A stretch of DNA of 64,000 bases from assembly GCA_021234155.1 (NCBI GenBank), contig JAJEKV010000018.1, positions 18,682,583-18,746,582 of the forward strand, written 5' to 3'. Made by a program: the position numbers and the translations under genes. This document shows positions 37,171 through 47,312 of this stretch, piece after piece. The notes under the pieces are model-generated. The model worked only from the letters and a program-made list of their open reading frames with translations, had not been told where the DNA came from and made no database searches. Source of the stretch: Isoetes taiwanensis (lineage: Eukaryota > Streptophyta > Lycopodiopsida > Isoetales > Isoetaceae). Position 1 is the stretch's first letter, and each line of letters begins with the position of its first letter.

Positions 37171-37554
37171 AGCTGAGGTACGCGGGAGGGAACAAGGTAT
37201 TAGATGCCTTTGTTGACCTTAAAGCTTTTGTGAGTGTAGGGAAGGTTGCAAGATACAATGGAATGGTTAAGGAGTTCTAAAAGAGTTACAAGTGTTAACA
37301 TGTTTGTATCAAGCGTGTCCTGTAGACTTTTTCCTTCCCTTGACAAAAGCATAAGATCCACATAGCACAATAGGGGTAAGTAAAGGTTTTGCCCCATATT
37401 CTCCATTTTTGTTTGGCTTATTTATAGATGAAGTAAGAACTTAGCGGTTATATATCTCCACACGGAGGCATTGGCATAGATCTTCATGGCCATATTGTTT
37501 TAGTTTCTCCTTTTTTACGTGATGATATTGTTCTCATATCCACCTTGAACAATA
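37170..37554 (+). mobile_element. LINE-3, left part (RT motifs A to C)
   Basis: 5'-truncated LINE. AFVDLKAF (37206-37229) is RT motif A. About 37376-37435 reads 'GVSKGFAPYSPFLFGLFIDEV', motif B ('GvkQGcplSPtLFgLyIDe') with substitutions. 'RDDIVLIS' (37518-37538) is motif C, where the usual 'YADDI' has lost YA but keeps both Asp. It is interrupted immediately after motif C by copia-1; the frame resumes at 43037. Confidence 0.85.
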
Positions 37555-38148
37555 TGTGAGTTTTTCAACTTATTTACAATCACTTGATTCACTTGGTGCA
37601 ACAAAATATTTTATACACAATTTATATGAGGATGTGCCTACAAACTAGCACTTTAAGAACTAGAAGTTCTTATTCCAAATATTCAATAGGAGAAAATGAT
37701 ATTTGAGCACCAAGCAAGTTCAAAATGACAATAATAGGAAAATCCACTTTAAGTCAATATCAACACAACTTGGATCAATAGGATCTCAAGCTATTCCAGG
37801 ACCAAATCGGTTTGTGAACTAGATCGTCTGCTTCAGCGTACATTCTGCTACCCATTGTTGGAGTGTTATATGTAAGGAATGCGGCCAGGCAAGCACATGT
37901 GGTCAGGGCTAGATAAACTTTCTACGTCCTACGATTTTAGAGTCACACACATTTATCCGCAGGCGTTATTTAAAAATAAACACTTGTTGACCATTGACTA
38001 TTATTTTCAATGGTTCAGTTAAACTCTTGTAACTTGTCTAACCCTAATGAACTTGGGGCATTATCCTTACACAAGAAATGATCTTGAGCTACATGCACGG
38101 CCTGAGATCCCCTTCACATTATTTATGTAATGATCTCATATTCTAACA
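37555..38148 (-). repeat. copia-1 3' LTR
   Basis: Collinear with 42418-43036. It shares 'attcaataggagaaaatg', 'caacacaacttggatcaat', 'ttgttgaccattgactatt' and 'cttacacaagaaatgatc'. On the minus strand it starts TGTTAGAATATGAG and ends CTCACA. Confidence 0.95.
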
Positions 38149-38158
38149 CTCCTCCTTC
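38149..38158 (-). promoter_or_regulatory. copia-1 polypurine tract
   Basis: GAAGGAGGAG on the minus strand, directly before the 3' LTR. This is the plus-strand primer for reverse transcription. Confidence 0.85.
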
Positions 38159-38439
38159 ATTGCATAAATAATGCACTTTAAGTTGTCTTTGGAAACACAG
38201 CAAGCTTACTGCGCAAGCCCCTTTGTGAAGATATCGGCTATTTACGACATGGAGTCTTGACATATGTCATTTGAATGTTACCTTTGGTAGCACGATCTAC
38301 GATATATTAAATGTTTAACTCTATATGCTTCACTCTCATGTTCTCACGGGATTTTAACAATTGCCAATCTGACTTTGACTATCGCGAAAATATAGTAGTA
38401 GGATTTACTGTTTGACTCTTAGCTCTTCGGGGCAACCTT

Positions 38440-38760
38440 AAGGCGAGCTATTTCTCTGAATAGAAGAGATGAAGTGACATACTTCGGCTTCTGGCTGATG
38501 ATGTCTGATTATGATTGCTTTTTGTCCTCCGACTTATAGTGCCACTGAAAAATAACATAACTTTTGTGAGTGGATTTTCTTCCGGCTTGATCACTGCCGG
38601 TCGGCATGCATAGGCATGCATTTTCTTGATTCTTGTCATCATAAGTTATTCCATAATCTTGTGTCCCTTTTAAATATTTCAAGACTCTTTTTAGGCGCTT
38701 AGCCAATGTATTTTTCGAGTTAAGCACCTTCTACTTAAAAATATTGGTACATATGTTATA
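38440..38760 (-). pseudogene. copia-1 RNase H remnant
   Basis: Reads 'AKRLKRVLKYLKGTQDYGITYD', the conserved 'aaKRvLRYLkGT.dyGi.y' segment before the copia RNase H, then fragments with 'DQAGRKSTHKSYVIFQWHYKSEDKKQ', matching 'DwAGd..drrSTsGyvf.l..gaisW.SkKQ'. The domain degrades RNA in the RNA/DNA hybrid. Frame shifts occur within it. Confidence 0.87.
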
Positions 38761-39079
38761 TACGGCTGGTCTAAAATACTTTGTTGCTTAAGAATAATAA
38801 ACAACCAACTAGAGCGATATAGGTTTTATTTTCATATATTCGAGTTCTTCTATGTACTTCAACCTCGTGATCAATTGATGTCACAGCACGATAGGTGTTT
38901 ATTGAGAATAAAGCATGTTCTATAGTAGATATTTTGAGCATGTTTTTCTATATATCTATTTGCTTCAATTTCAATATTTTATTTTTCATGTCGCCACAAC
39001 TTCAATTTACCGAAACTTTGCAAAGGCCCTAGGTCGGAACATTTTGAACCTATGTTTGGAATATCCTTGCTCACATTTA

Positions 39080-39700
39080 AATTTTAGTGGAATTTGCAAT
39101 CATGATGCAATCACATCCACATATAAGGCTATAATGCAAAATTTCTTCTCTATTATTTTGTATCTATACAAGTTGCCATCATTTTGGAAATTTCTCAAAC
39201 CATGATCTCTCAAAGAGGTATCCATACAAATATACCACTCTCTTGGAGCTTGTTTTAAAACCATATCTTTGTTTATTTCCAAACAAGATTTTTGCCTTTC
39301 TCCAGAACTAGGAGCTTGTTTCATAAATATCTTCTTCAATGTGGCATTTTAGAAATCACGGTCTTAGCATCATATGATGTATTTACAGAGTCGAAACATT
39401 TTTATACTCAGCCAGAAGACTCTTATGCTTGTGAGCTTGACTATGGGAGAATATAGGTTTCATGCGTAGTCTTGACCTTGTTTTACGAGGTAAAGCCTTG
39501 TGCAACCAAAGCAGGAGCTTTATATTTTTTTGAGCCATGCGTTAGTTTTAGTGCGAAAATCATTTACGCCAACAATATTTTGCCAGTGGGTTCCTTTACA
39601 ACATCATAAGTATGGGTATCCACAAAGGAGCCTAATTCTTCATGCATTGCATTTTGCCCGTTGTGCCTTAAGCACTTTTCATGCTTTTGCTCAATTTGTT
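39080..39700 (-). pseudogene. copia-1 reverse transcriptase remnant
   Basis: The start reads 'AMHEELGSFVDTHTYDVVKEPTGK', matching 'aM..El.sl..n.tW.LV..P.gk', then 'KYKAPALVAQGFT', close to 'kyKARLVAkGf.Q'. Further on are 'FMKQAPSSGERQKSCLEINKDM', 'LKQAPREWY' (the 'YGLKQAPRaWy' landmark) and 'IALYVDVIAS'. The last is the catalytic YVDD with one Asp codon missing, so polymerase activity would be lost if the sequence is right. Confidence 0.9.
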
Positions 39701-39999
39701 CCTAGGTATTTCAACATCCTGTAGCATAGCCAAGCGATTTGTTACGACCTCATCCAACCACGGTTCTTGTTCTATGCTTTTGCTTCCACAGAGATGGTTT
39801 CTCCCATATGCTTCCTTGTCAAAATTAATTTCTTCCAACCTTTGAGCTTACGTTCTTCTCTTTACGATTTTTCTTTTACGGTATCTTTTTAGGTTCCACC
39901 ATTTGATGGTTGAGCCCTTGAGCTACGATTATCAATTTTGTTTCATTGGTCTCCTCCTCCTCTTCTTCATAATCGATTTGATTATTTGACACTTGAAGG

Positions 40000-41020
40000 A
40001 ACATTTTGACTAAAGAGTCTTCTTTTGTAACTTGATGTCTATTTTGTATAAGACATCCTCACAAAAACCACATCTCTGCTAATCCCACAATATTTTTTAT
40101 TTTCAGTGTAAAGATCGTAGCCCTTTGAATGGCTATCATAGCCTACAAAGAAAACCAATTTGACTTTGTCATCAAGTTTCTTTTCTAAGCTCATGCGGTT
40201 TATGTACATAGGCCAAACATCCCAACACTTTAGATTTTCCATAATCAATTTAGGAGTTTTCTCCATACCACATTAGGTGGGGGGAATGTTCCCTTGCAAG
40301 CTTGAGGAAGGGGGCTTATTTTTGTATCGGTTGTGATCCCGTGACTTCTTCCCATAAATAATTTGGTAATCCACTGACACGATCATTGATCTAGCGGCAT
40401 TCATTAAGGTTACTTGTTTCTTCTTTTACGCTATACCATTTTGTTGAGGGAATTTGTATCTACTGAGTCAAGCTGTCTTCTAATGCCATTGGCAATACAA
40501 AAACTCGGGTATTTGGGCGGCGGATATTCTCCCCTACGATCAGGAACCCTTACACATTTTAAGTTTCATACATGTTTGCCTTCGATTCTGCGTCTAAATT
40601 GCTTGAATCTCTGATTAAAAGCTTGGAGGCTTTGTTGGTTACGCTTAAAATAACATTTGCATTTTACAGTATAATCATCGATAAAGTGATGAAATACCTT
40701 TTCGATTGCCTCTAATGTTTAAGGCCCACATAGGTGGTGTAGACCAATTCCTAAAACCTCTTTACTTTTCTTCTTTTGATGCGGCAAGGCAACTGTTTTA
40801 TTTTTCCAAGCATACAAGCGTTCACAAATATGCCTTTTCTTCACTTTTATATTTAATATGTCTTTGCCAACAACTTGAGGTTATTAGAATGAGTATGAGC
40901 CAGGTTATGCCGAAGCTCAAATTGAGGATGCCTTGATACTTTGCAAAGGTGAATTATTGGTGTGTTCCAATTGAAATAATTTCCCAACCGTTTGGCATGG
41001 AACTTGATTTTTTATTATCA
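40000..41020 (-). pseudogene. copia-1 integrase remnant
   Basis: Includes a degraded pre-integrase zinc-binding segment ('ICERLYAWKNKTVALP', corresponding to 'iCegC.fGK....PF'), then 'LELVYTTYVGL' (the 'LeLvhtDvcGP' landmark) and 'RYFIT'. 'KLIMENLKCWDVWPMYIN...LDDKVKLVFFVGYDSHSKGYDLY...ISRDVVF' is the copia integrase C-terminus ('L+vFGc.ayvh....kLd.Ks.k.iFvGY...sKgYrly...ISRDVvF'). A clean D-D-E triad is not readable because of frame breaks. Confidence 0.87.
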
Positions 41021-41359
41021 AATAAATGTTACAACCATCATCATCAAAACAACTCACGTAGCCTAAGTCAACCAAGCTGACTAGCGGATATGAGATTTTT
41101 GATAATCAGTGCCACACAAAACATTTTAATGTCTACATATTCCCATACAAATCCCACAATTGGAAACCCTCTCCCTTCAATCCTTTGTAAAACTCCATTT
41201 CCCACTTGAACATTTTAAAGCTACTCCCTTGTTCTATATTCTTGAGCAATTGATGTGTATTTCTTGATCTTTCATCCCACTTATCAACTACAAGAGCATG
41301 AGATAACTTGTTAAAATTTGTTTTGCGATTCTCAAGGGCCGAGAATTTAACAAGCTTAC

Positions 41360-42080
41360 CTCATCTTAGTCTACAATTTCCTTCTTTTTTTCTTCGTATG
41401 CTTGTGTGATAAATGTACCCGGCCGGGTCTTCTTCCTCCTCCTCATTACTCTTCCCACATTTCTTCCCCTGTTACTTGACCACCTTCCTCTTCCAAATTC
41501 TTTGGGTGGCCAAGGGCACTTGGATGCTAAATGCCCTTGGCACCACATGTGTAACAAACAAATTCTTCTTTCTTGAGCTTAGGGCCGATTGTACGACATG
41601 GCGAGGGCTCATGGCGAGAAAATAACAAATGATTTTATCTTGCCTTTTTCCGGCTTTACCCGATTAGCGCTAAAATTTGATTTCTTCTTCGGTTCCTTTA
41701 CTCACCTTTTTTGCTCAACTTACATTGTCCTAATAATGGTTTTGACTTCCTCTACATTCTTTTGCAACATTTCTTATAAAAGCGGAGACCAATTGTTCAT
41801 TATCTATAATGGCTCTTGCAATGGCTAAAACTTGGTATCTCTCGAGAGAGATCTACTCCGACCCTCTTCATCGACCACTATATTGTCAAATTTATTAAAG
41901 AAATCACGACACATCATCACCTCTTCATGTAATTTTAAGATTCCTGCGAGTTCTTTGTCCAACAAATCTATACGTGAAGAAGTTTTCTCCTCAAAATATT
42001 TAAGCATAAGCATCCACATCTCCCTAGGACTCTTATTTTCTTAGCTTTAGCTAATTGTAGGACTAACCTTTGAGCAATGA
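41360..42080 (-). pseudogene. copia-1 gag remnant with CCHC zinc knuckle
   Basis: Contains 'ELAGILKLHEEVMMCRDFFNKFDNIV', resembling the capsid helix region of copia gag ('eL..lkm.e.e.v..y..rf..iv'), and a zinc knuckle at about 41508-41560. That knuckle reads CYTCGAKG in one frame and GHLASKCPW in the next; together these are the CX2CX4HX4C nucleocapsid knuckle, split by a one-frame shift. A basic Arg/Lys tail (RRRKKTR) follows. The protein packages element RNA. Confidence 0.87.
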
Positions 42081-42405
42081 TTCGCGTAGCTTCTTTTGAG
42101 TTTTGGCTTTGGTAGGAACGAGTCCCTTGCTCCTTTGCTCTCACCCAGGGGTAACTTCTTCCACACTAAGCGACATACGCATCTCCTCCCACAGGCCTCC
42201 TACTTGGCCAGTAGCGGCAACAACACACTAGTGCTTGCGATGCTTTTGCACACTGCCTTGGTATTAACACAGCGGGATCAACAAGATCCCACAAATCCTA
42301 AAACCTCAATATATGCTTCTGACATCCTTCCAAATCACGAAACCGGGTCCACCTTTGTACACTTCCCGCAGTTGCTAAAAGTCCGGCACCTCCTTACCCG
42401 ATAAC

Positions 42406-42417
42406 TGCTCTATGCGG
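42406..42417 (-). promoter_or_regulatory. copia-1 primer-binding site (tRNA-iMet), damaged
   Basis: Directly inside the 5' LTR, the minus strand reads CCGCATAGAGC. Plant copia elements normally have TGGTATCAGAGC here. The following 'AGTTATCGG' also fits the common downstream sequence. The CAG within the site is the part that is changed. Confidence 0.75.
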
Positions 42418-43036
42418 TGTGAGTTTTCAACTTGTTACAATCAACAATTCACTTGGTGCAACCATAGAATATTTTATACCGCAATTTATATCAAAGGATA
42501 TTGCCACAAACTAGCTTTAAGAACTAAGAGAAGTTCTTATTCAAATATTCAATAGGAGAAAATGATATTTGAGCCGCGAAACAGAGTTCAAAAATGACAA
42601 TAATAGGAAAATCAACTGAGTCAATATCAACACAACTTGGATCAATGAGATCTCAAGCTATTCGGGATACGTCGGTACGTGAATATAGATGCAGATGCAC
42701 TTCAACTGGCATTGCATTCCCGCACTCACCCATTGTTAGGTGTTATATCATAAGGAATCGGCCAGAGCAAACTGTAGATCAGGGCTAGATAAACTTTCTG
42801 TCGGAATTTTTAGGTCACACACATTATCCGATGATTGACCAAAAATAAGCTTGTTGACCATTGACTATTGTGCTGTGGTTGAAGTTAAACTCTTGTAACT
42901 TGTCTAACCCTAATGAAGAACATAATTTAATCTTTGAACTTGGGGCATTATCCTTACACAAGAAATGATCTTGAGCTTCACCATGCACAGCACGGATCCC
43001 CTTCACATTATTTATATGACGTCTCATATTCTAACA
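42418..43036 (-). repeat. copia-1 5' LTR
   Basis: Partner of 37555-38148. It contains a few additional words such as 'gaacataatttaatctttg', which account for most of the length difference. Confidence 0.95.
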
Positions 43037-44217
43037 CAATAGAAGGTCTACAAGCCTTAGAGCATATTACCTGACTAGAGTGGCATGTGTATTAATAAGG
43101 AGAAAGACCAAAGTAATGGGTTTTGAAACTTCACGAAACTCCTATATGTGTGCTGAATGGAGAACCTTTGGAGGTAGTAATAGCATATAAGTATCTAGGA
43201 GTTGAAGTGTGAAATTATATAAATGGAATTTGGCTACCAAAAGGCATGTTGGTGGATTCCGAGGCATTGTATAGCATGATGCTTATGCATGGGGAAATAA
43301 ACTTTGAACAACGGAATCTTAAGAAATTGTTATTTGGTGTTTTGCGGTGAAGTAGGTCATATTGTATAGTACATCCCGGTTTAGACTCCAAACACCATAC
43401 AAAATATTGGTACAGTGGACTACACTTATACGGCGGAAGGAAGCACTTAGTCAAACCGCGCATTATTTAAGCGAGTGCTGAATATGGATTCAGAAAGACT
43501 CCCTAAACGGGCTTTACATATGTCAATGCTTAAGGAAGGTGGCTGGTACCAAAAGGTGTTGAAAGATTGGGGGATTACTCCCCATAGTTGGCTGGATAAA
43601 TTTTTTGATAAAAGGGGCTTCGTTGAGGAAAAAGTTGTCAACAAATACTGGCATTTGGCACTCGAAGAAGAGGTAAAAGTGAGATTCTATAGATCTGAGT
43701 TCAATACTTAGGTGATTCTGAACAATTATGCATGCGGTAGGACATAAAGCGTTAAGGCGGCAATTTATTTTACTTAATGGTAGAGACTATCGCTAAAATC
43801 ATTTGGCCATTGAAATAGGTAGGTGGCATCGTATTCCACGGGAATACGGACTTTGTCCATGTTGTTTGGTACAGATTGAAAATGAGGTACATGTTTTCAT
43901 CGAATGTCCTACATATGAAGATATTCGGGAGGACTTTAGAATTGCATGCAGTAGCTTGCGAGAGCTTATCGAAGTTCAACCAAGGAAACTTAGTGCTTAC
44001 ATCAAAAATGTATATATGGAAAGAACAGAGATAATTGCATTTTATGATTATATGCTAGAGATGGAAGTAGCTCAGGAACTCTAATTGTATTCCGAAAATG
44101 CTTATGACGTATGATGTATGATGTATGATATGATCATATTGCCATATAGACCTTGTTGGGTCTCAAAAATGGAGTGATCAATAAATTTATAATTATAGTT
44201 ATAGTTATAGTTATAGT
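43037..44217 (+). mobile_element. LINE-3, right part (post-RT region to 3' microsatellite tail)
   Basis: Continues the RT from EGLQALEHI through 'KTKVMGF', 'YKYLGVEV' (43187-43210) and a long connection region. The C-terminal Cys/His segment (about 43803-43920) reads GRWHRIPRE...LCPCC...IENEVHVFIECPTYED, the 'iedE.HfllECPaY' type seen in LINE-1. The CDS-like frame ends at 44084. The 3' end reads 'ttgttgggtctc' and 'gatcaataaattta', then (TATAGT)n at 44190-44215. Several frame breaks make it inactive. The FCP1-like relic starts directly after the tail. Confidence 0.87.
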
Positions 44218-44823
44218 GTGGACAAGAGGCTGCGGATTACAAAAACAAGCAAGAAATTGGTTGTGTTGAGGCATAAATGTCGAGAGTTTTTAAAGGCAGC
44301 AATGTTAGATTTTGATATAGCAATCTGATCATCCATGAACAATGTGAATGTGAATGAAGTTATGGATGTGATAGCACCAGTTATCAGACACGACTTTATG
44401 TTTATGTGGGACTAGTTAGAGATGCCTTTCAAGTGGCCAATTAGATCTGATAAACCATTGTATTTGAAACCATTATGTAGGGTTTTTGAAGAATACCCAC
44501 AATATGAGGGGTGTTGCATATTGTTGGATGATAGTATTCAGAAAACATTTGCTTCTTCACCTTTCATATCTATTATGGTACCTTAGTTCAATTTGGATGC
44601 AGATGATTCTATCTTAGAACATCTCCTGCTAGTGATCAGGGATGTGGCATGTGTTGATGATTTCTCTCACATTCTCAAGACACACCGTAATACACAATGG
44701 AGGCACTCAAGATTCTGGAAACCATGGCATATTTTTCTGTGGATAGTTATGGGAAACTTTTCAAAATTTAGGATAGAGGGACAGATTTCAGAAATTGATC
44801 AAGGATTAGTATGTTCACTATAG
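44218..44823 (+). pseudogene. FCP1/NIF-type HAD phosphatase pseudogene, catalytic motif I missing
   Basis: FCP1-homology proteins are Asp-nucleophile phosphatases; some act on the RNA polymerase II C-terminal domain. The frame reads SKKLVVL, then immediately 'HKCREFLKAA...DFDIAI*SS', 'VMDVIAPVIRHDFMF', 'SDKPLYLKPL' and 'EGCCILLDDS' (44512-44538). These match the cap-less HAD order: the Arg-x-x-x-x-Phe-Leu helix, the W-S-S strand, the conserved Lys and the motif IV Asp-Asp. The DxDx(T/V) nucleophile motif expected between KKLVVL and the R...REFL block is absent, as if deleted. Three internal stops are visible (44326 TGA for Trp; near 44411 and 44584 TAG for Gln). No introns are apparent over 600 bp, so a processed copy is possible. 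It directly abuts LINE-3. Confidence 0.7.
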
Positions 44824-44908
44824 ATCTTCAAACTTCAGGACACATGTTTATTTACAGGTTTGCCACAGTTTTTGTACACTTTCTATATTGACACATTGAT
44901 AGGCAGAT

Positions 44909-44990
44909 ATGCCACAATCTTGATATGTAATTCAGACAGCTAAATGCCACAATTTTGATATGTAATTCAGGTAGTTAAATGCCACAATGT
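44909..44990 (+). repeat. 35-bp tandem repeat, about 2.4 copies
   Basis: Copies of 'tgccacaatnttgatatgta' followed by 'attcag.(c/t)ag(c/t)taaa', starting at 44909. Confidence 0.9.
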
Positions 44991-45226
44991 TATACATTTC
45001 ATTCTCAATACTAGATCAGGTTATAAGCATCTTGATTTTATTTCTTTCCATTGATTTCATTTCTTTCCATTATTTCTGCTTCATGTTGAACTATGAACAT
45101 TATTTGATACCAAAGGAACAGTATTTTACTCAATACCAAATGAATAGTGAATTTAGGCCAAGTCTGGGAGGCTACATATAATCTATTGGCATGTATCTTC
45201 AGCCAATACAAGCTAGAATCGAGCAT

Positions 45227-45303
45227 TCTTGCCATCCCCCTGACCTGTTCGATCGTGCCTCAATGACGCTCCTGGATTCTGTAGGTCAGGGGGGATGACA
45301 AGA
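45227..45303. repeat. Hairpin with 20-nt arms and 36-nt loop
   Basis: Left arm 45227-45246 (tcttgccatccccctgacct) pairs with 45283-45303 with one bulge and one mismatch (a G:T pair in RNA). Arm length and loop fit a small-RNA precursor or a tiny inverted-repeat element. I do not recognise the arm as a known plant miRNA. Confidence 0.85.
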
Positions 45304-46449
45304 AGGCCCTCCCTCTTTACCTTCCACGTCACATCAAGATTTGTTGCTTTACATAGCATTGTCGCAATATATATTTTCAATATGTTTTCTGTTGCCAATT
45401 TTATCAACATGCTTTTCTAATTTTCTTTTCCAAAAAGCTGAGATCCAACATTTGCTTTCATAGGTTTTGCCTCAAAGATTGATATGGCCAGCCTATTTTC
45501 TCCATCATGTAATACAAATTTAACAGCTTAAGTTGCATGTTCATAATCCTTCATAAATTTCATTCTCTGGACTCCATATTACTGCAAAAGCTTTTGAATG
45601 TAAGTTAGGAGGTTGGAGATACTCCATACTAGCGCACATAAGCGAATATTCTTTAGATGCGAAAAAAACTCTTCCATTTGTAAGTTCTCCGATTAGATTA
45701 TGCTCTTCGAGAACTGGCCATTCATATGGAACGTTTTCAGCATCTCTAGCTTGAAAAAAGTGGACATTAAATTAGCGATAACATGCTGCCCAGTCTAGAT
45801 GGAAGCCTTTGTTAGGAAGAGCATGTCGTTAGGCTATGAACTTCACGTAGAAATTTTAATTTACAGTAGTTGTTCCGATACTAGCAACATTTCATTGTGG
45901 TGGAGTATGCGAGTCCTTGATTATTCTTTACAGTTGATAGGAACTATCTTTGGTTTTGATATTGTTTGTCCATTTTCAATGAGTATTTACAAATTTGCAA
46001 TTTCCTTATTTTGTCAAATATATATTTTGGCTATTTATATTTTCCTTTAAAATTGGTTCCTTTTCCTACTTGCAGCAAACAAGATGCAGGCATTGCAGGT
46101 TGTTTCTATTCCACCAATATTATACTCCACAGTTTCCCTTTTCTAATGGCCTTAGCATTTGATTATGTGGCTCTGAGAATGCATAAAGAGGTATTTTGAC
46201 TACCAGTAGATCATTTGTGAGCAGGTCCCATGTTTTGTTTTCCACCTGTGGAATGGATCCATGTTGACATCAAGGCCTTGATGTCATAAAATTTCATGTA
46301 ACCAATTATCTTATTTTGTTTGGAAACTGATAGTCAGAGGATGCAGCATTCACATCCCTACTCTAAACGTGAAAGATTATATGGAGAGACACGATCCATA
46401 AAAACTTAACAAGTATAACATATATGACATTTACACTAGATTATAGGAT

Positions 46450-47312
46450 ACATGTGGTGTCAATCTAAGCTGCGCACACGGCTGCAATTTGTGGCAATGA
46501 GGCCTTGGCGGCTCGAGAGGAGGGGTAAAAGAGATCAGGTGGTTAGCGGATGGAGCGTCGCGGGGAGCCTGGGTGCATGCGGTGGACCGCGAGGCCCGAT
46601 CGTGATAGCTTCTTGGGGAGTACACAGACACTTGCTTCCTTGGCAACTCACGGGACCCGGCTCTCAGGACCCGGCTCTAGGCGAGTCAAAGCGGCCCATT
46701 ACAAGGAGCACATCAACCCAGCACAGGGGCCCGCAACTCTGCGTTCCCGGTACTGAAAGCCTTGAGACTCATTGCCTCCATTACGCGAGAGGTACCCACC
46801 ATCGCCGCGCCGAAGGCGAAGGCGGGTGGATTGGGGAAACCTCCGGGGCGAGCTCTGTCCGGTCATCCAAGCGGGTGCCATTGAGGATGAGTCTCCACAC
46901 TTTCGAGAGTTGCCCGGCGACCGGTGGTCAGGGCCCGGTCGCTCCCGCGAAATGCGGCGAGACTTGCCCCTACATTTCGCGTGAACCTGCACCCGTGGAT
47001 GCGTGCTGCAGGGAGTGCGTACATTGAGATGTTGGATACTGCGAGCTCACCTTTTACTTTGTTGCCTGTGATCGAGGGCACTACAGTCGCGATTAAGGGT
47101 GTATATATTTGTGTGCTTTTGCATTTTGTATATTGGAGCAGTGGTTGTCGGCCCGGTGATTCTTTTGCCCGCGGTTTTCCCTCGAAAACCGCCGAGGCGA
47201 GGGGGTTTTTAGTCCGGGTAATGTCCGAAACTGCTGGCGGCTGTATTGGGTCCCATAGACCGATTGGTCTCCGTGGACGATAAAAATACCTCCCTCCCTT
47301 CCTTCCTTCCAT
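46450..47312 (+). mobile_element. LINE-4: 3' fragment of the LINE-1 family
   Basis: GC-rich, 5'-truncated copy. It contains AIEDESPHF (about 46877-46905), matching AIEDECH of LINE-1, and the same 3' end words: 'ttgggtccca' and 'ggtctccgtgga' at 47246-47279 versus 15187-15221. It ends in a C/T-rich tail (cctccctcccttccttcc, about 47289-47310), not the TTCTA tail of LINE-1. Overlapping frames of 100-190 codons on both strands are artefacts of high GC. Confidence 0.75.

Larger units (their letters stand above)
37555..43036 (-). mobile_element. copia-1: complete Ty1/copia retrotransposon nested in LINE-3
   Basis: LTRs of 594 and 619 bp (TG...CA) enclose gag, protease-integrase, RT and RNase H in the Ty1/copia order on the minus strand. 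The target duplication CAATA is exact (37550-37554 and 43037-43041). The polypurine tract and PBS abut the LTRs. Joining the flanks across one CAATA restores the LINE-3 reading (DDIVLIS...EGLQALEHI), which fixes the insertion to the base. All domains are broken by stops and indels, so it is inactive as sequenced. Confidence 0.96.
44824..46440. other. Intergenic DNA with a 35-bp tandem repeat and a hairpin
   Basis: A 35-bp unit (tgccacaat.ttgatatgtaattcag) repeats at 44909-44990. A near-perfect 20-nt hairpin is at 45227-45303. No protein family is recognised. The plus strand is T-rich, and its frames near 45799-46200 are low in information. Confidence 0.45.

Noticed and set aside
46452-47027. 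191-codon plus-strand and overlapping minus-strand frames in GC-rich DNA
   Set aside because: The block is the 3' part of a LINE-1-family element. Long frames on both strands come from high GC with few stops.
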